DNA of 15,722 bases from DASPFV01 sp035620975 (lineage in GTDB: Bacteria; Acidobacteriota; Vicinamibacteria; Vicinamibacterales; 2-12-FULL-66-21), in contig DASPFV010000182.1 of the NCBI GenBank assembly GCA_035620975.1, positions 1-15,722 on the forward strand, read 5' to 3'. This document shows, in pieces, positions 1 to 8,709 of the stretch. The translations under genes were made by a program, and so were the position numbers. The notes under the pieces are model-generated. The model did no database searches and was not told where the DNA came from. It saw nothing but the letters and a program-made list of their open reading frames with translations. The first letter of the stretch is position 1; each line of letters starts with the position of its first letter.

Positions 1-24
1 CGGGGTCTGGCAGCTGTGAGTGTC

Positions 25-1809
25 CTACCGGCGGCTTGCCGGCCTGGGCTCGACGCGCTCGCCGGTGCCCTGCGTGAGAACGCGAATCTCGTTCGCCTGC
101 CCGCCTGGGAACCGCTCCGTGACGTGACCAGGCCACTGGACTTCCACGGCGTCGTAGCGCTGGTGGGCGCCGAGGCCGAAGTGCAGGCGCGAGTCGTTCT
201 GCGAAATGAAGCTGGCGCCGCTCTGGATCTCGCCTGAGACCCGGCGGTCGCCGGCGCGGACGACCACCCGCGCGCCGATCGCGTCCCGGTTCGCGGTCGT
301 ACCCACGCAGCGGACGATCAGCCAGTTCTGGCGCGGGCCGAAATTCTTCAGGAGGCTCGGACGGCTGCCCATGTTGCTGACGACGACCTCGAGCGCGCCG
401 TCGTTGTTGAGATCCCCGGCTGCGGAGCCGCGCGAGGACCACGTCTCGCGGATGCCGGGACCGGCTCCGGCCGAGATGTCCTTGAACCGCCCGCCGACGT
501 TCCAGTAGAGCAGACGGGGCTGTCGATACTGCTGCCCCGACAGTCGGTCCGCCTCGGGATAAACGTGGCCGTTGACCATCAGGATGTCCTTGAGGCCGTC
601 GTGATCCACGTCGACGAGGTGCACGCCCCAGCCGACGTACTGCATGTACGCCCCGAGCCCCGACTGGAAGACGCGGTCCTCGAACGTGCCGTCGCCGTTG
701 TTCCGGTACAGGTTCGGCACGTCGTCGCTGAAATTCGTCTTGACGAGATCGACGTGGCCGTCCTCGTCGTAGTCGGCCGCGGCGACGCCCATGCCGCCCT
801 GCTCCTGGCCGTCCGAGTTGAGCGCCGCGCCCGACAGCAGCCCGCTCTCTTCGAACGTGCCGTTGCCGTTGTTCACGAACAGCAGGCTGGGGGTCGAGTC
901 GCACGCGACGTAGAGGTCGGGACGGCCGTCGTTGTTGACGTCGGTGGCGATCACGGTGAAGCCATAGCAATCCGAGACCTTTCCCACGCCCGATGCGTCG
1001 GACACGTCAGAGAACTTTCCGTCGCCGAGATTGCGGAACAGCCGGTGGCGCGCGAACGGCAGGCCGCGGGGGCCGCACATCACGGGCATCCCCTTCCAGA
1101 GGCAGTAGCCGCTGCTGCCGGGGACCGCGACGCGGGCGCGATCGAACGTCAGGTAGCTCGTGATTGCCAGGTCGAGCCTGCCATCGAGGTCGTAGTCCAC
1201 GAACGTGCAGCCGGTGTCCCAGCGCACGCCTGCCGACTGCAGGCCCGACGTCGCCGTCACGTCGCGGAAGCGCCGGCCCCCCTCGTTGCGGTAGAGGAGC
1301 GTCTGGCCGTAATGCGTCACGAGGAGATCGCGGTGGCCGTCGTTGTCGTAGTCGCCGACACAGACCCCCTGCGCCCAGCCGACTCGATCGAGCCCGACCG
1401 TGCCGGTGACGTCCTCGAACCGGAGCTGGCCGGTGTTGCGATAGAGGCGGCTCGTCGCCTTGGCAGATTCCGCGTCCGGGTCGAGCCTCGTGGCGCTGGC
1501 CACGAACACGTCCATCAGGCCGTCGCTGTCGTAATCGAAGATCGCGACCCCGTTGCCGGTCGCCTCGAGGATGTACTGCTTGCGGTCCTCGCGGCCGGAG
1601 ATGCTGGGCCAGACCAGGCCTGCAGTCTCGGCGACGTCCCTGAACTCCACCCGGATGGGTGGGAGGTCGGTCTCGACGGGCTTCACCGGGCGAGGGGTGC
1701 GGGTCCCCCGGCCCATCCCCTGAAAATCCGCCAGCAGGGGGACCGTGAGCAGCAGCCCGAGTGCGGCGATGCAGAGGCGATTCGAGGGCAAGTGCCTCAT
1801 CGTAAGCAT
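25..1809 (-). CDS. Secreted CRTAC1-family protein: seven FG-GAP/VCBS repeats plus C-terminal ASPIC/UnbV domain
   Basis: The product has 594 residues. A signal peptide is visible near residues 5-27 (basic start, then the hydrophobic run AALGLLLTVPLLA), so it is exported. Seven Ca-binding-like loops of the D-x-D/N-x-D-G-x-x-D type follow at about residues 92, 153, 205, 290, 346, 400 and 466, as expected for a seven-bladed integrin-like propeller. A Cys-containing insert (CLWKGMPVMCGPRG, 236-249) lies between repeats three and four and is typical of the bacterial branch. Residues 495-580 match the ASPIC/UnbV domain (GARVVVRAG, IQSGASFISQND, VEVQWPGH). No enzymatic activity is established for the family; adhesion or carbohydrate/Ca binding is the usual guess. 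The gene is divergent from the TonB-receptor operon and probably shares its control region. The ATG at 1809 has no clear ribosome binding site, and the in-frame ATG at 1800 is an equally good start. Family call firm, function unknown. Confidence 0.93.
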   Translation of the reverse strand: MLTMRHLPSNRLCIAALGLLLTVPLLADFQGMGRGTRTPRPVKPVETDLPPIRVEFRDVAETAGLVWPSISGREDRKQYILEATGNGVAIFDYDSDGLMDVFVASATRLDPDAESAKATSRLYRNTGQLRFEDVTGTVGLDRVGWAQGVCVGDYDNDGHRDLLVTHYGQTLLYRNEGGRRFRDVTATSGLQSAGVRWDTGCTFVDYDLDGRLDLAITSYLTFDRARVAVPGSSGYCLWKGMPVMCGPRGLPFARHRLFRNLGDGKFSDVSDASGVGKVSDCYGFTVIATDVNNDGRPDLYVACDSTPSLLFVNNGNGTFEESGLLSGAALNSDGQEQGGMGVAAADYDEDGHVDLVKTNFSDDVPNLYRNNGDGTFEDRVFQSGLGAYMQYVGWGVHLVDVDHDGLKDILMVNGHVYPEADRLSGQQYRQPRLLYWNVGGRFKDISAGAGPGIRETWSSRGSAAGDLNNDGALEVVVSNMGSRPSLLKNFGPRQNWLIVRCVGTTANRDAIGARVVVRAGDRRVSGEIQSGASFISQNDSRLHFGLGAHQRYDAVEVQWPGHVTERFPGGQANEIRVLTQGTGERVEPRPASRR

Positions 1810-1928
1810 GTTATGGCTGACTAATACAAAAAGGTAACGGGAAAGGGCTTGGCGTGAACCATATATGATATAGCCTGCTTGCGCCAGTCGCGGTCAGTCA
1901 CAACCTGCACCGCTTTGGAGGAGCGACC
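1810..1928. promoter_or_regulatory. Divergent control region between CRTAC1 gene and TonB-receptor operon
   Basis: This 119-bp gap is the most A+T-rich stretch in the window. It must hold the start signals for both outward-facing genes. An AT tract at 1859-1873 contains the 8-bp palindrome CATATATG (1860-1867) and a TATGAT hexamer that could serve as a -10 for the receptor gene, but no convincing -35 lies 17 bases before it. An A-rich patch at 1834-1843 could belong to the leftward promoter. A strong ribosome binding site, GGAGGAG at 1917-1923, sits 5 bases before the receptor ATG. Promoter positions are guesses; the role as a shared divergent promoter region is inferred from layout. Confidence 0.6.
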
Positions 1929-4900
1929 ATGACAGTGCGCAAGGGATGGGGAGTGGGCGGCATCCTGCTGGTGGTCATGCTCTGCGGCGGCACGCGAGCC
2001 GCCGCCCAGTTCGCCAGTTCGATCGAAGGGACGGTCACGGACGCGAGCGGCGCCATCGTACCTGGCGCTTCGGTCACCATCACCAACGAGGCCACCGGCG
2101 CGACGCAGACGGTGACGACGTCGGGGAGCGGCTACTATCGGTTCCCGGCGCTGCCCGGTTCCACCTACACGGTGCGCGTCACGCTCAGCGGTTTCAAGAC
2201 GGCCGTGCAGGCGAACATCCTGCTGCAGGCCGCCGAGACCAAGACGGTCAACGTCACCCTCGAATCGGGACAGGTCGAGGAGGAAATCACCGTCAGCGGC
2301 CTCGCGCCGCTCGTGGAAACCGCCGAGGGTCGGGTCTCCGGACTGATCGAGACGACTCAAATCACGAACCTGCCCCTCATGGGGCGGAACTTCTACAGCC
2401 TGGTCGTGCTGACCCCCGGCGTGGTGGGTCGGGCCACCGGCGGCGGCCAGGCCTACGCCCAGTCGAACTCGGACCTCTACAACAACGAGTTCGGCGTCAA
2501 CATGAACGCGAACGGTGCCCGCGCCGAATCGAACAACTTCCTGCTCGATTCCTCGACCGTGAGCTCGAGCCAGCGGAGCGGGGTCGTCAACATCAACCCG
2601 AACAGCGAGAGCGTGCAGGAAGTCCGCATTTCGGTCAACAACTTCTCGGCCGAGTTCGGCCGTAACGGCTCGGTGCTCGTGAACGTGATCACCAAGAGCG
2701 GCACCAACGAGCTGAACGGCAGCCTCGGCACGTACTACACGAACAACACCCTTCAATCGAAGAACCATTTCCAGAAGCAGGCGACGGGCTTCTCGCATCC
2801 CGATTACGGGCGCACGGAGGTCTCGTGGGGCGCCGGCGGGCCGGTCACGCGCAACCGTACGTTCTTCTTCACGTCGGGCGACGTGCTGCGGTCGGATGTC
2901 GCCGTGAGCGGCGCGCGGACGATCATGACGCCGGAGTTCATCCGGTTCATGGAGCAGGCACGGCCGAACAACGTCTCCACGTTCATCGCCAAAAACTACC
3001 CGGCGTCCTTCGCGCCCGATCGCAACTTCCGCACGGCGGGGCAGCACCTGAACGCCGCGTGCGCGGGCTCGACGCCCATCGCCTCGCCCATCGGGCCGGT
3101 GCCGTGCAACCTGCCGGTCACGGGTGAGGGCACGTGGAACGAGACGTCGCCCAGGAACGGCTTCCAGTGGACGGCGCGCGTCGATCATCAGATGCGGGAG
3201 GGGCAGGATCGGATCTACGGCTCGTTCAGCCGGACGACGACCGACAAGGTCGGCTTCGGCACGCCTGAGGTGTACCCGGGCTTTACAGCCGCGTCGCCGA
3301 CGAGCAGCATGCACTTCAGCACGAACTGGACGCGCATTCTGTCCCCGACCACCCTCAACGAGGTCTCGTTCGCGTGGGTGCGGCCGTGGGGTGAGCTGCT
3401 CAACCATCATCCGGACATCCCGGGTGTCACCGTCACGGGCATCGCGGGCTATCAGGTGGGATGGGGGCCGAACGAGTTCGTGCAGAACAGCTTCGAGTGG
3501 CGCGATGTGCTCACGATGACGCGCGGGTCGCACACGCTCAAGCTCGGGGGTGGCTACACGCGGGAGCATGCCGACAACGAGGCCTCGCGCGTCTTCAACA
3601 GGCCGACCTACAGCTTCAACAGCGTCTTCGACTTCGCCAGTGATCAGGCCTTCGGGCAGCAGCAGATTGCGATCGATCCTGCGACGGCCGATCCGATCAC
3701 GCGGATCATCCGGTTCCACCGCACACAATCGGTCTCGGGATTCGTGCAGAACGACTGGAAGGCGAGGCCGAACCTCTCCATCAACGCCGGCCTGCGCTAT
3801 GAAGGTTACTTCAATATCTACAACACCAAGGCCGACATGGCGAACATCCAGTTCACGACGGAGGGCGACCTCCAGTCGCGCCTGGCCAGCGCCCGCATGG
3901 TGCAGCGGCATTACTACCTCGAAGGGGGCTTGCTGGGCGGCGGCATGCACACGCTCGCGCCCCGGGTGAGCTTCGCCTGGGATCCGACCAACAGCGCGAC
4001 GATGTCCATCCGGGGCGGAATCGGTCGATCGTACGACCGGATGTCGAATCAGATCTGGGACGGCGAGTACCAGAACCTGCCGGCGTTTGCGGCCCTGAGC
4101 GTGACGATCCAGGATCCCGTCTCCAAGCCGGTGTTCGGACTGGGCCAGAGCACCACCGTTCCCTACAACTACCCCCGGCCGACGGGCCTGAGCGCGGGGC
4201 TCAACGAGCACGGGGGGCTGCTCAACGGCGCGGGAGTCGTTCACGTGGTCGATTCCGATATCGAGCCCATGTACCTCGACAACTGGTTCCTCGGCTTCCA
4301 GCGTTCGCTCGGCACGGGGGTGGTCGTCGAGGCGGACTACATCGGGTCGAGAGGCAACAACGCGTACCGTAAATGGGACATCAACCGCTTCAACGGCGAC
4401 CTCTTCGACGGCCGGCTCGATCGGATCCTGCCCGGGTTCGCGGGGATCAACTACAGCAACTCCACCGACTGGAGCTCGTTCCATGGCGGGACGATCTCGG
4501 CCAAGATGCTGCGCCGCGCGCTCAGCTTCGGTGGGGCCTACACGTTCGGCCGGGCCACCGACTATTCGAGCACGTTCTCGGCAACTCAGCTGCCCGACGC
4601 GTACGGGCCGTCTTCCCAGGACAAGGGGCGCGCCGATTTCGACGTGCCCCAGAAGTTGTCGCTCTGGTCGATCTGGATGATACCGGGGCCGCCATCAGGC
4701 ATGGCGAAAGCCATCTTCGGCGGCTGGCAGGCGACGGGCGTGCTCATTGCGCAGAGCGGGACTCCCTTCACTGTGTTCTGCCAGGGGAGAGCCTTCGCCC
4801 CGATACGCGACGGCAGCGGCGCGATCGTCGGCAACAGCGGCTGCGACTACAACGCCGATGGTCTCCAGTTCGATCGACCGAACGTGCCCTCCTTCGGAGA

Positions 4901-5234
4901 TTCCCGATCAGGGTTGAGCAATGATGACTTCCTGAACGGGATCTTCCAGGCGTCCGATTTCCCGACTCCGGCGCCGGGCAGTGCCGGCACACTCGGTCGG
5001 AACACGTTCCGCGGTCCCCGGTACTTCAACGTCGATTTCGCGCTCATCCGCTCGATTACCGTGCCGGCCTTCGGCCGGAACGGTGTCGTGCAGCTGAGGC
5101 TCGAGACGTTCAACCTGTTCAACACCACGAACCTGCTGCCGCCGCAGTCGAACCTGACCAGTGCGGCGTTCGGGCGATCCACCGACGCGCTGCCCGGACG
5201 AATCGTGCAGCTCGGAGCGCGGATCAGTTTTTGA
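1929..5234 (+). CDS. Oar-like TonB-dependent outer-membrane receptor with N-terminal carboxypeptidase-regulatory-like domain
   Basis: The product has 1101 residues. The start is fixed by the GGAGGAG ribosome binding site 5 bases upstream. A signal peptide occupies residues 1 to about 27 (ILLVVMLCGG, cut near AAAQ). Residues 29-115 form a carboxypeptidase-regulatory-like Ig fold (GTVTDASGAIVPGASVTI; SGYYRFPALPG; YTVRVTLSGFK). A TonB-box-like segment, EEEITVSG, is at 117-124, followed by a plug with LPLMGRNFYSLVVLTPGV and EVRISVNNFSAEFGRNGSVLVNVITKSGT split over 148-260, then a long beta barrel. The chain ends in QLGARISF; a terminal Phe is the usual barrel-insertion signal. Such receptors are abundant in Acidobacteria and in Myxococcus Oar, and work without a SusD partner; none is present here. 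It is first in a likely four-gene operon with two TPR proteins and a multiheme cytochrome. The ligand cannot be read from sequence. Confidence 0.95.
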   Translation: MTVRKGWGVGGILLVVMLCGGTRAAAQFASSIEGTVTDASGAIVPGASVTITNEATGATQTVTTSGSGYYRFPALPGSTYTVRVTLSGFKTAVQANILLQAAETKTVNVTLESGQVEEEITVSGLAPLVETAEGRVSGLIETTQITNLPLMGRNFYSLVVLTPGVVGRATGGGQAYAQSNSDLYNNEFGVNMNANGARAESNNFLLDSSTVSSSQRSGVVNINPNSESVQEVRISVNNFSAEFGRNGSVLVNVITKSGTNELNGSLGTYYTNNTLQSKNHFQKQATGFSHPDYGRTEVSWGAGGPVTRNRTFFFTSGDVLRSDVAVSGARTIMTPEFIRFMEQARPNNVSTFIAKNYPASFAPDRNFRTAGQHLNAACAGSTPIASPIGPVPCNLPVTGEGTWNETSPRNGFQWTARVDHQMREGQDRIYGSFSRTTTDKVGFGTPEVYPGFTAASPTSSMHFSTNWTRILSPTTLNEVSFAWVRPWGELLNHHPDIPGVTVTGIAGYQVGWGPNEFVQNSFEWRDVLTMTRGSHTLKLGGGYTREHADNEASRVFNRPTYSFNSVFDFASDQAFGQQQIAIDPATADPITRIIRFHRTQSVSGFVQNDWKARPNLSINAGLRYEGYFNIYNTKADMANIQFTTEGDLQSRLASARMVQRHYYLEGGLLGGGMHTLAPRVSFAWDPTNSATMSIRGGIGRSYDRMSNQIWDGEYQNLPAFAALSVTIQDPVSKPVFGLGQSTTVPYNYPRPTGLSAGLNEHGGLLNGAGVVHVVDSDIEPMYLDNWFLGFQRSLGTGVVVEADYIGSRGNNAYRKWDINRFNGDLFDGRLDRILPGFAGINYSNSTDWSSFHGGTISAKMLRRALSFGGAYTFGRATDYSSTFSATQLPDAYGPSSQDKGRADFDVPQKLSLWSIWMIPGPPSGMAKAIFGGWQATGVLIAQSGTPFTVFCQGRAFAPIRDGSGAIVGNSGCDYNADGLQFDRPNVPSFGDSRSGLSNDDFLNGIFQASDFPTPAPGSAGTLGRNTFRGPRYFNVDFALIRSITVPAFGRNGVVQLRLETFNLFNTTNLLPPQSNLTSAAFGRSTDALPGRIVQLGARISF

Positions 5235-5271
5235 CCGGTCGCCGCGGGGCCGGCCTCCGACGGGGACGGTC

Positions 5272-6984
5272 GTGCCTCCGTGGGATAATTCCCAGGTGTT
5301 CGCCTCGCCCCTGACCGCGGCGCTGTTGCTCGGTCTCGGCTCCGCGCCTGCGTCCGCCGGCAACCTCCTCCTGCCGGCGGACGCCGGACGAGGGGCGCTC
5401 AGGCCATCGGCCCCGCATGCGTCGCCGCAACAGACAGCACCCGCATCGACCTCGACAGACTGCGACGCGGCGACGTATGACTGCGCCGTCCTCCGGATCC
5501 GCCGCGGGGACTTCCGTGCTGCCGTCGCAGGGCTCGAGCAGATGCGGGCCAGGTCGCCGCGTGACCTGAAGATACTCAACCTGCTCGGGATCGCACTGAC
5601 CGGCGACAGCCGGATCGCGGAGGCGAACGAGCGGTTCACCGAAGCCCTCGCCATCGCGCCGGACTTCTACCCCGCACGCAAGAATCTCGCGGTCAACGAG
5701 TTCAACGCGGGCCGCACGCCGCGGGCCGAGCAGTTGTTCCGCCAGGTCCTCGAGCGGGCGCCCGACGACGAGATCGCTCACGTTCACCTGGCCGAGATCC
5801 ATTTCGCGCGGAAAGAGCCGGCCCCTGCGGCGGCGCACTACGCCAGGGCCGGCGCGAGTCTCGCATCGAATCCGACGTGGACGCTCCATTACGCCGTCTG
5901 CCTGCTGGACGCGGGCGATCGCCCTCGCGCGCTCGCGCTGCTCGAGACGCTTCCCGGGGATCCGGCGATTCGCTTCGAGGCGGGAGTGGCCCTCGGCCGG
6001 GCGCAGGCCTACGGGGAAGCGGCTCGCTTTTTCGGCGAGGCGCGGACTGGGTACCGCGATCCCTCGACCGCCGGCTACAACCAGGTGCTGATGCTCGTGG
6101 AAGCCGGCGATCACGAACGAGCAATCCAGGTCGCACAGGAGCTCGTCGGGCAGGGCCTCCAGAGCGGGGAGCTCTACAACCTCGTATCGCGTGCTTACGC
6201 CGCTACTGACCGGATTCAGGAAGCCTACGACAGCCTGAGGACGGCCGCACGGCTCGAGCCGGGGCAGGAACAGCACTACCTGGATCTGGCGCTCCTCTGC
6301 CTCGATCACGAAAACTTCGACCTCGGATTGGAGATTCTCGGTCTGGGCCTGCGGCACAACCCGCAGTCCGCCACGCTGCATCTCTACAAGGGGGTGATGC
6401 TCGTGATGCGCGGGCTCGTGGAGGAGGCGGAGACCGAGTTCGAACGGGCGCGCTCGCTCGGTCCGGAAGGTCCCGTGCCGCACGTGGCGCTCGCCATGGC
6501 CTGGATGCAGTCGGGGCAGACGAGTCGCGCCGTCGAGCTGCTCCGCGAGCGCGTGGCGGCCGGTTCGAACGCAGCGATCGTGCCGTACATGTTCGGGATC
6601 GCCCTGATGCGTTCGGGCGTCGATCCGGCGGACCCGGCCGCCGCGGAGGCCATTGGCGCGTTCGAGCAGGCCGCGCGCCTGGACCCGCAGCTTGCGGGGC
6701 CTCGCGCGGAGCTGGGAAAGATCCTGCTGGCGCGTGGAGACGCGGCGCGGGCCATCGAGCACCTCGAGCAGGCCGTCCGGCTGGATCCGGACAACGCCTC
6801 GCCGGCGTACTCGCTCGCGCAGGCCTACCGGAAGACGGGCGAGACGGCGCGGGCGCAGGATCTGCTCGCGCGGGTTAGCCGACTGAACGCGCAAGGCCGC
6901 GGTGACGACCCCGATCGCGAGCTGAGGCGGATGGTCGTGCGGATCGTCCGCGAGGGCGCCGCCGACACTGCACCGCGGCAGTAG
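5272..6984 (+). CDS. Exported tetratricopeptide-repeat protein 1
   Basis: From the GTG at 5272 the product has 570 residues. This start leaves 37 bp after the receptor stop, has a GGGG-rich weak ribosome binding site, and gives a clean signal peptide (SPLTAALLLGLGSAPASA, about residues 12-29). GTG 5296 is an alternative that keeps the signal core; a longer reading from GTG 5161 overlaps the receptor and buries the signal, so I rejected it. A Pro/Ala-rich linker is followed from about residue 70 to 545 by TPR-type helix pairs, roughly a dozen, many degenerate. The clearest are LNLLGIALTGDSRIAEANE, AEQLFRQVLERAPDDEIAH and, near the C-terminus, AIEHLEQAVRLDPDNASPA. No catalytic domain is visible. 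TPR arrays bind other proteins, so a periplasmic scaffold for the receptor or cytochrome encoded alongside is likely but inferred. Confidence 0.88.
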   Translation: MPPWDNSQVFASPLTAALLLGLGSAPASAGNLLLPADAGRGALRPSAPHASPQQTAPASTSTDCDAATYDCAVLRIRRGDFRAAVAGLEQMRARSPRDLKILNLLGIALTGDSRIAEANERFTEALAIAPDFYPARKNLAVNEFNAGRTPRAEQLFRQVLERAPDDEIAHVHLAEIHFARKEPAPAAAHYARAGASLASNPTWTLHYAVCLLDAGDRPRALALLETLPGDPAIRFEAGVALGRAQAYGEAARFFGEARTGYRDPSTAGYNQVLMLVEAGDHERAIQVAQELVGQGLQSGELYNLVSRAYAATDRIQEAYDSLRTAARLEPGQEQHYLDLALLCLDHENFDLGLEILGLGLRHNPQSATLHLYKGVMLVMRGLVEEAETEFERARSLGPEGPVPHVALAMAWMQSGQTSRAVELLRERVAAGSNAAIVPYMFGIALMRSGVDPADPAAAEAIGAFEQAARLDPQLAGPRAELGKILLARGDAARAIEHLEQAVRLDPDNASPAYSLAQAYRKTGETARAQDLLARVSRLNAQGRGDDPDRELRRMVVRIVREGAADTAPRQ

Positions 6985-6993
6985 CGTGCTGGT

Positions 6994-8709
6994 ATGGGGC
7001 ACTGCCGCATCGCCCTGTTCACCGTGACTGGCGGCTTCACGTGGAAGGCCGCAGCGGTCTGCGTGACTTGCTGGGTCATGTCCGCAGTCCCGGGACTCGC
7101 CGGCCAGGACGCGGGCGCCGCAGCGAGGCACCGGCAGAAGGCCGAGGGGTACCTCGCGAGCGGGGATACGGCGCGCGCGCTGGTCGAGTACCGGACCGCC
7201 GTCGCACTTGACCCGGGTGATGCCGTTTCACACGATGCGATCGGCATGCTCCTCGGTGACGGCGGCGATCTCGCCGGCGCGCTCCACGCATTTCAGGAAG
7301 CCGTGAGACGTGATCCCGGCTTCGGCCGCGCGCGTTTTCATCTCGCGCTTGCCCTGGAGCGAAGCGGCCGGCTCGTGGAAGCCGTCGAGTCCTACACTCA
7401 CGCGCTGCGGCTCGAACCCGACCTGGTGGAGGCCCGGTTCGGGCTCAGCTCCGTATGCGCCGCCGTGGGCGATCTCGACGGCGCGATCGCGCTGCTGCGA
7501 CAGGTGGTGGCGGCCGTGCCCGGGCAGGCGGAGGCCCAGTTCAATCTGGGCATCGCGCTGTGGAATCGCTACCGGAGTACGACCGCCGTGAAGCATGCCG
7601 CCGATCTCGACGCGGCGCTCGCGGCACTGCGGGAGGCCGTGCAGCTCGCGCCGGAAACGGCCAGGTTCCACGCTGGCGTGGCGCAGGTCCTGGCCCATCG
7701 GGATGCGACCGCGGAAGCCGTCGCGAGCTTCCGGCGCGCGCAGACGCTCGAACCGGCCAATCCGGAGCGCGCCTACGACCTCGGGCTGGCGCTCCGCCTG
7801 GCCGGCGATCTGGACGGCGCAGAGGCACAGCTCAGGGCCGCCCTGGCTGCGCGCCCCGCTGACGGCCTCGCGCGCCGCGCACTCGGTCTGGTCCTACGCG
7901 AGCAGGGTGATCTCCACGGCGCGGCCGTGGAGCTGCGCGCCGCTGTCGCCACCCTGCCGGAGGACGCACAGGCCCACCACGTGCTTGGCTCGGTTCTGCT
8001 GAAGGACGATCCGGTGGCCGCCATCGACGTGCTGAGCAAAGCGATCGAGCTGCAGCCCGACCTCGTCGAGGCCCGGGTCGCACTCGCGCAGGCCCTCGCG
8101 CGCTCCGGCCGCGGTAATGACGCGCGCGACCAGCAGGCGGAGGTGCGCCGCTTGAACAGGGTGAAGACGGCCGTCGGCAGGGCGCTCGTGTTGCTCGATG
8201 CGTCACTCGATCGATCGGAAAAAGGCGAGGCGACCGCTGCCCTGGATCTGGTGCGCGAGGCAGTGGCGCTCGCGCCGGAGCTGGCGGAGGCGCAATACCT
8301 CCTTGGCGCCATGCTGGGCCGCCCGCCTGCACGCGATGCCGCCGGCGCCGAGGCGGCGCTCGCTCGAGCTGTGCGGATCGAGCCCTCCCATGCGCGGGCA
8401 CATTACGAGCTGGGACGCCTCTACGCGCTGCGTGGAGACCCCGATGCGGCAGAGAAAGCGTTCCGGACTGCAGTCAGGCTTGCTCCCGGGCTGACCGACG
8501 CGCAGCGCGAGCTCGCGAAGCGTGCATCCGCCGCAGGGGACTGGCCCACTGTCGTTTCGGCTCTCAGTGCCGTGACCGCGTGGCAGCCTCGCGATCCGTC
8601 CGGCTGGCGGGCACTGGCAGACGCTCTCGATCGCGCTGGAGACCGGGCCGGGGCCGCCCGGGTCCGGGAGCATGTCCGTGGGCAGCCGTCCTCAGGTGTG
8701 ACGAGGTGA
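6994..8709 (+). CDS. Exported tetratricopeptide-repeat protein 2
   Basis: The product has 571 residues. It starts 9 bp after TPR protein 1 at an ATG without a strong ribosome binding site, as expected in a coupled operon; GTG 7024 would give a shorter, more typical leader. The hydrophobic run KAAAVCVTCWVMSAVPGLAG (18-37) is a signal peptide or a single N-terminal anchor. Residues about 42-560 are almost wholly TPR repeats, more regular than in its neighbour: ALVEYRTAVALDPGDAVSHD, AVESYTHALRLEPDLVEARF, AIDVLSKAIELQPDLVEARV and AEKAFRTAVRLAPGLTDAQR are textbook units. A non-TPR break near 385-405 splits the array in two. No enzymatic domain is seen. The two adjacent TPR proteins may be old duplicates or may serve different partners. 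Its stop codon overlaps the start of the cytochrome gene, which argues that TPR2 and the cytochrome are made together. Confidence 0.9.
   Translation: MGHCRIALFTVTGGFTWKAAAVCVTCWVMSAVPGLAGQDAGAAARHRQKAEGYLASGDTARALVEYRTAVALDPGDAVSHDAIGMLLGDGGDLAGALHAFQEAVRRDPGFGRARFHLALALERSGRLVEAVESYTHALRLEPDLVEARFGLSSVCAAVGDLDGAIALLRQVVAAVPGQAEAQFNLGIALWNRYRSTTAVKHAADLDAALAALREAVQLAPETARFHAGVAQVLAHRDATAEAVASFRRAQTLEPANPERAYDLGLALRLAGDLDGAEAQLRAALAARPADGLARRALGLVLREQGDLHGAAVELRAAVATLPEDAQAHHVLGSVLLKDDPVAAIDVLSKAIELQPDLVEARVALAQALARSGRGNDARDQQAEVRRLNRVKTAVGRALVLLDASLDRSEKGEATAALDLVREAVALAPELAEAQYLLGAMLGRPPARDAAGAEAALARAVRIEPSHARAHYELGRLYALRGDPDAAEKAFRTAVRLAPGLTDAQRELAKRASAAGDWPTVVSALSAVTAWQPRDPSGWRALADALDRAGDRAGAARVREHVRGQPSSGVTR

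Noticed and set aside
565..1824. A 419-codon open frame opposite the CRTAC1 gene, rich in VAVVV segments
   Set aside because: The Val/Ala pattern is the reverse reading of the repeated D-x-D-x-D-G loops; no start signal.
1821..4484. An 887-codon open frame antisense to the receptor gene
   Set aside because: It is a GC-driven shadow of a strong coding gene. The translation is Arg/Val/His-rich with no domain, and the receptor frame has a signal, domains and a ribosome binding site.
5224..7131. A 635-codon open frame antisense to both TPR genes
   Set aside because: It spans a gene boundary on the other strand, is Arg/Gly-rich with no recognisable motif, and the forward frames are clear TPR proteins.
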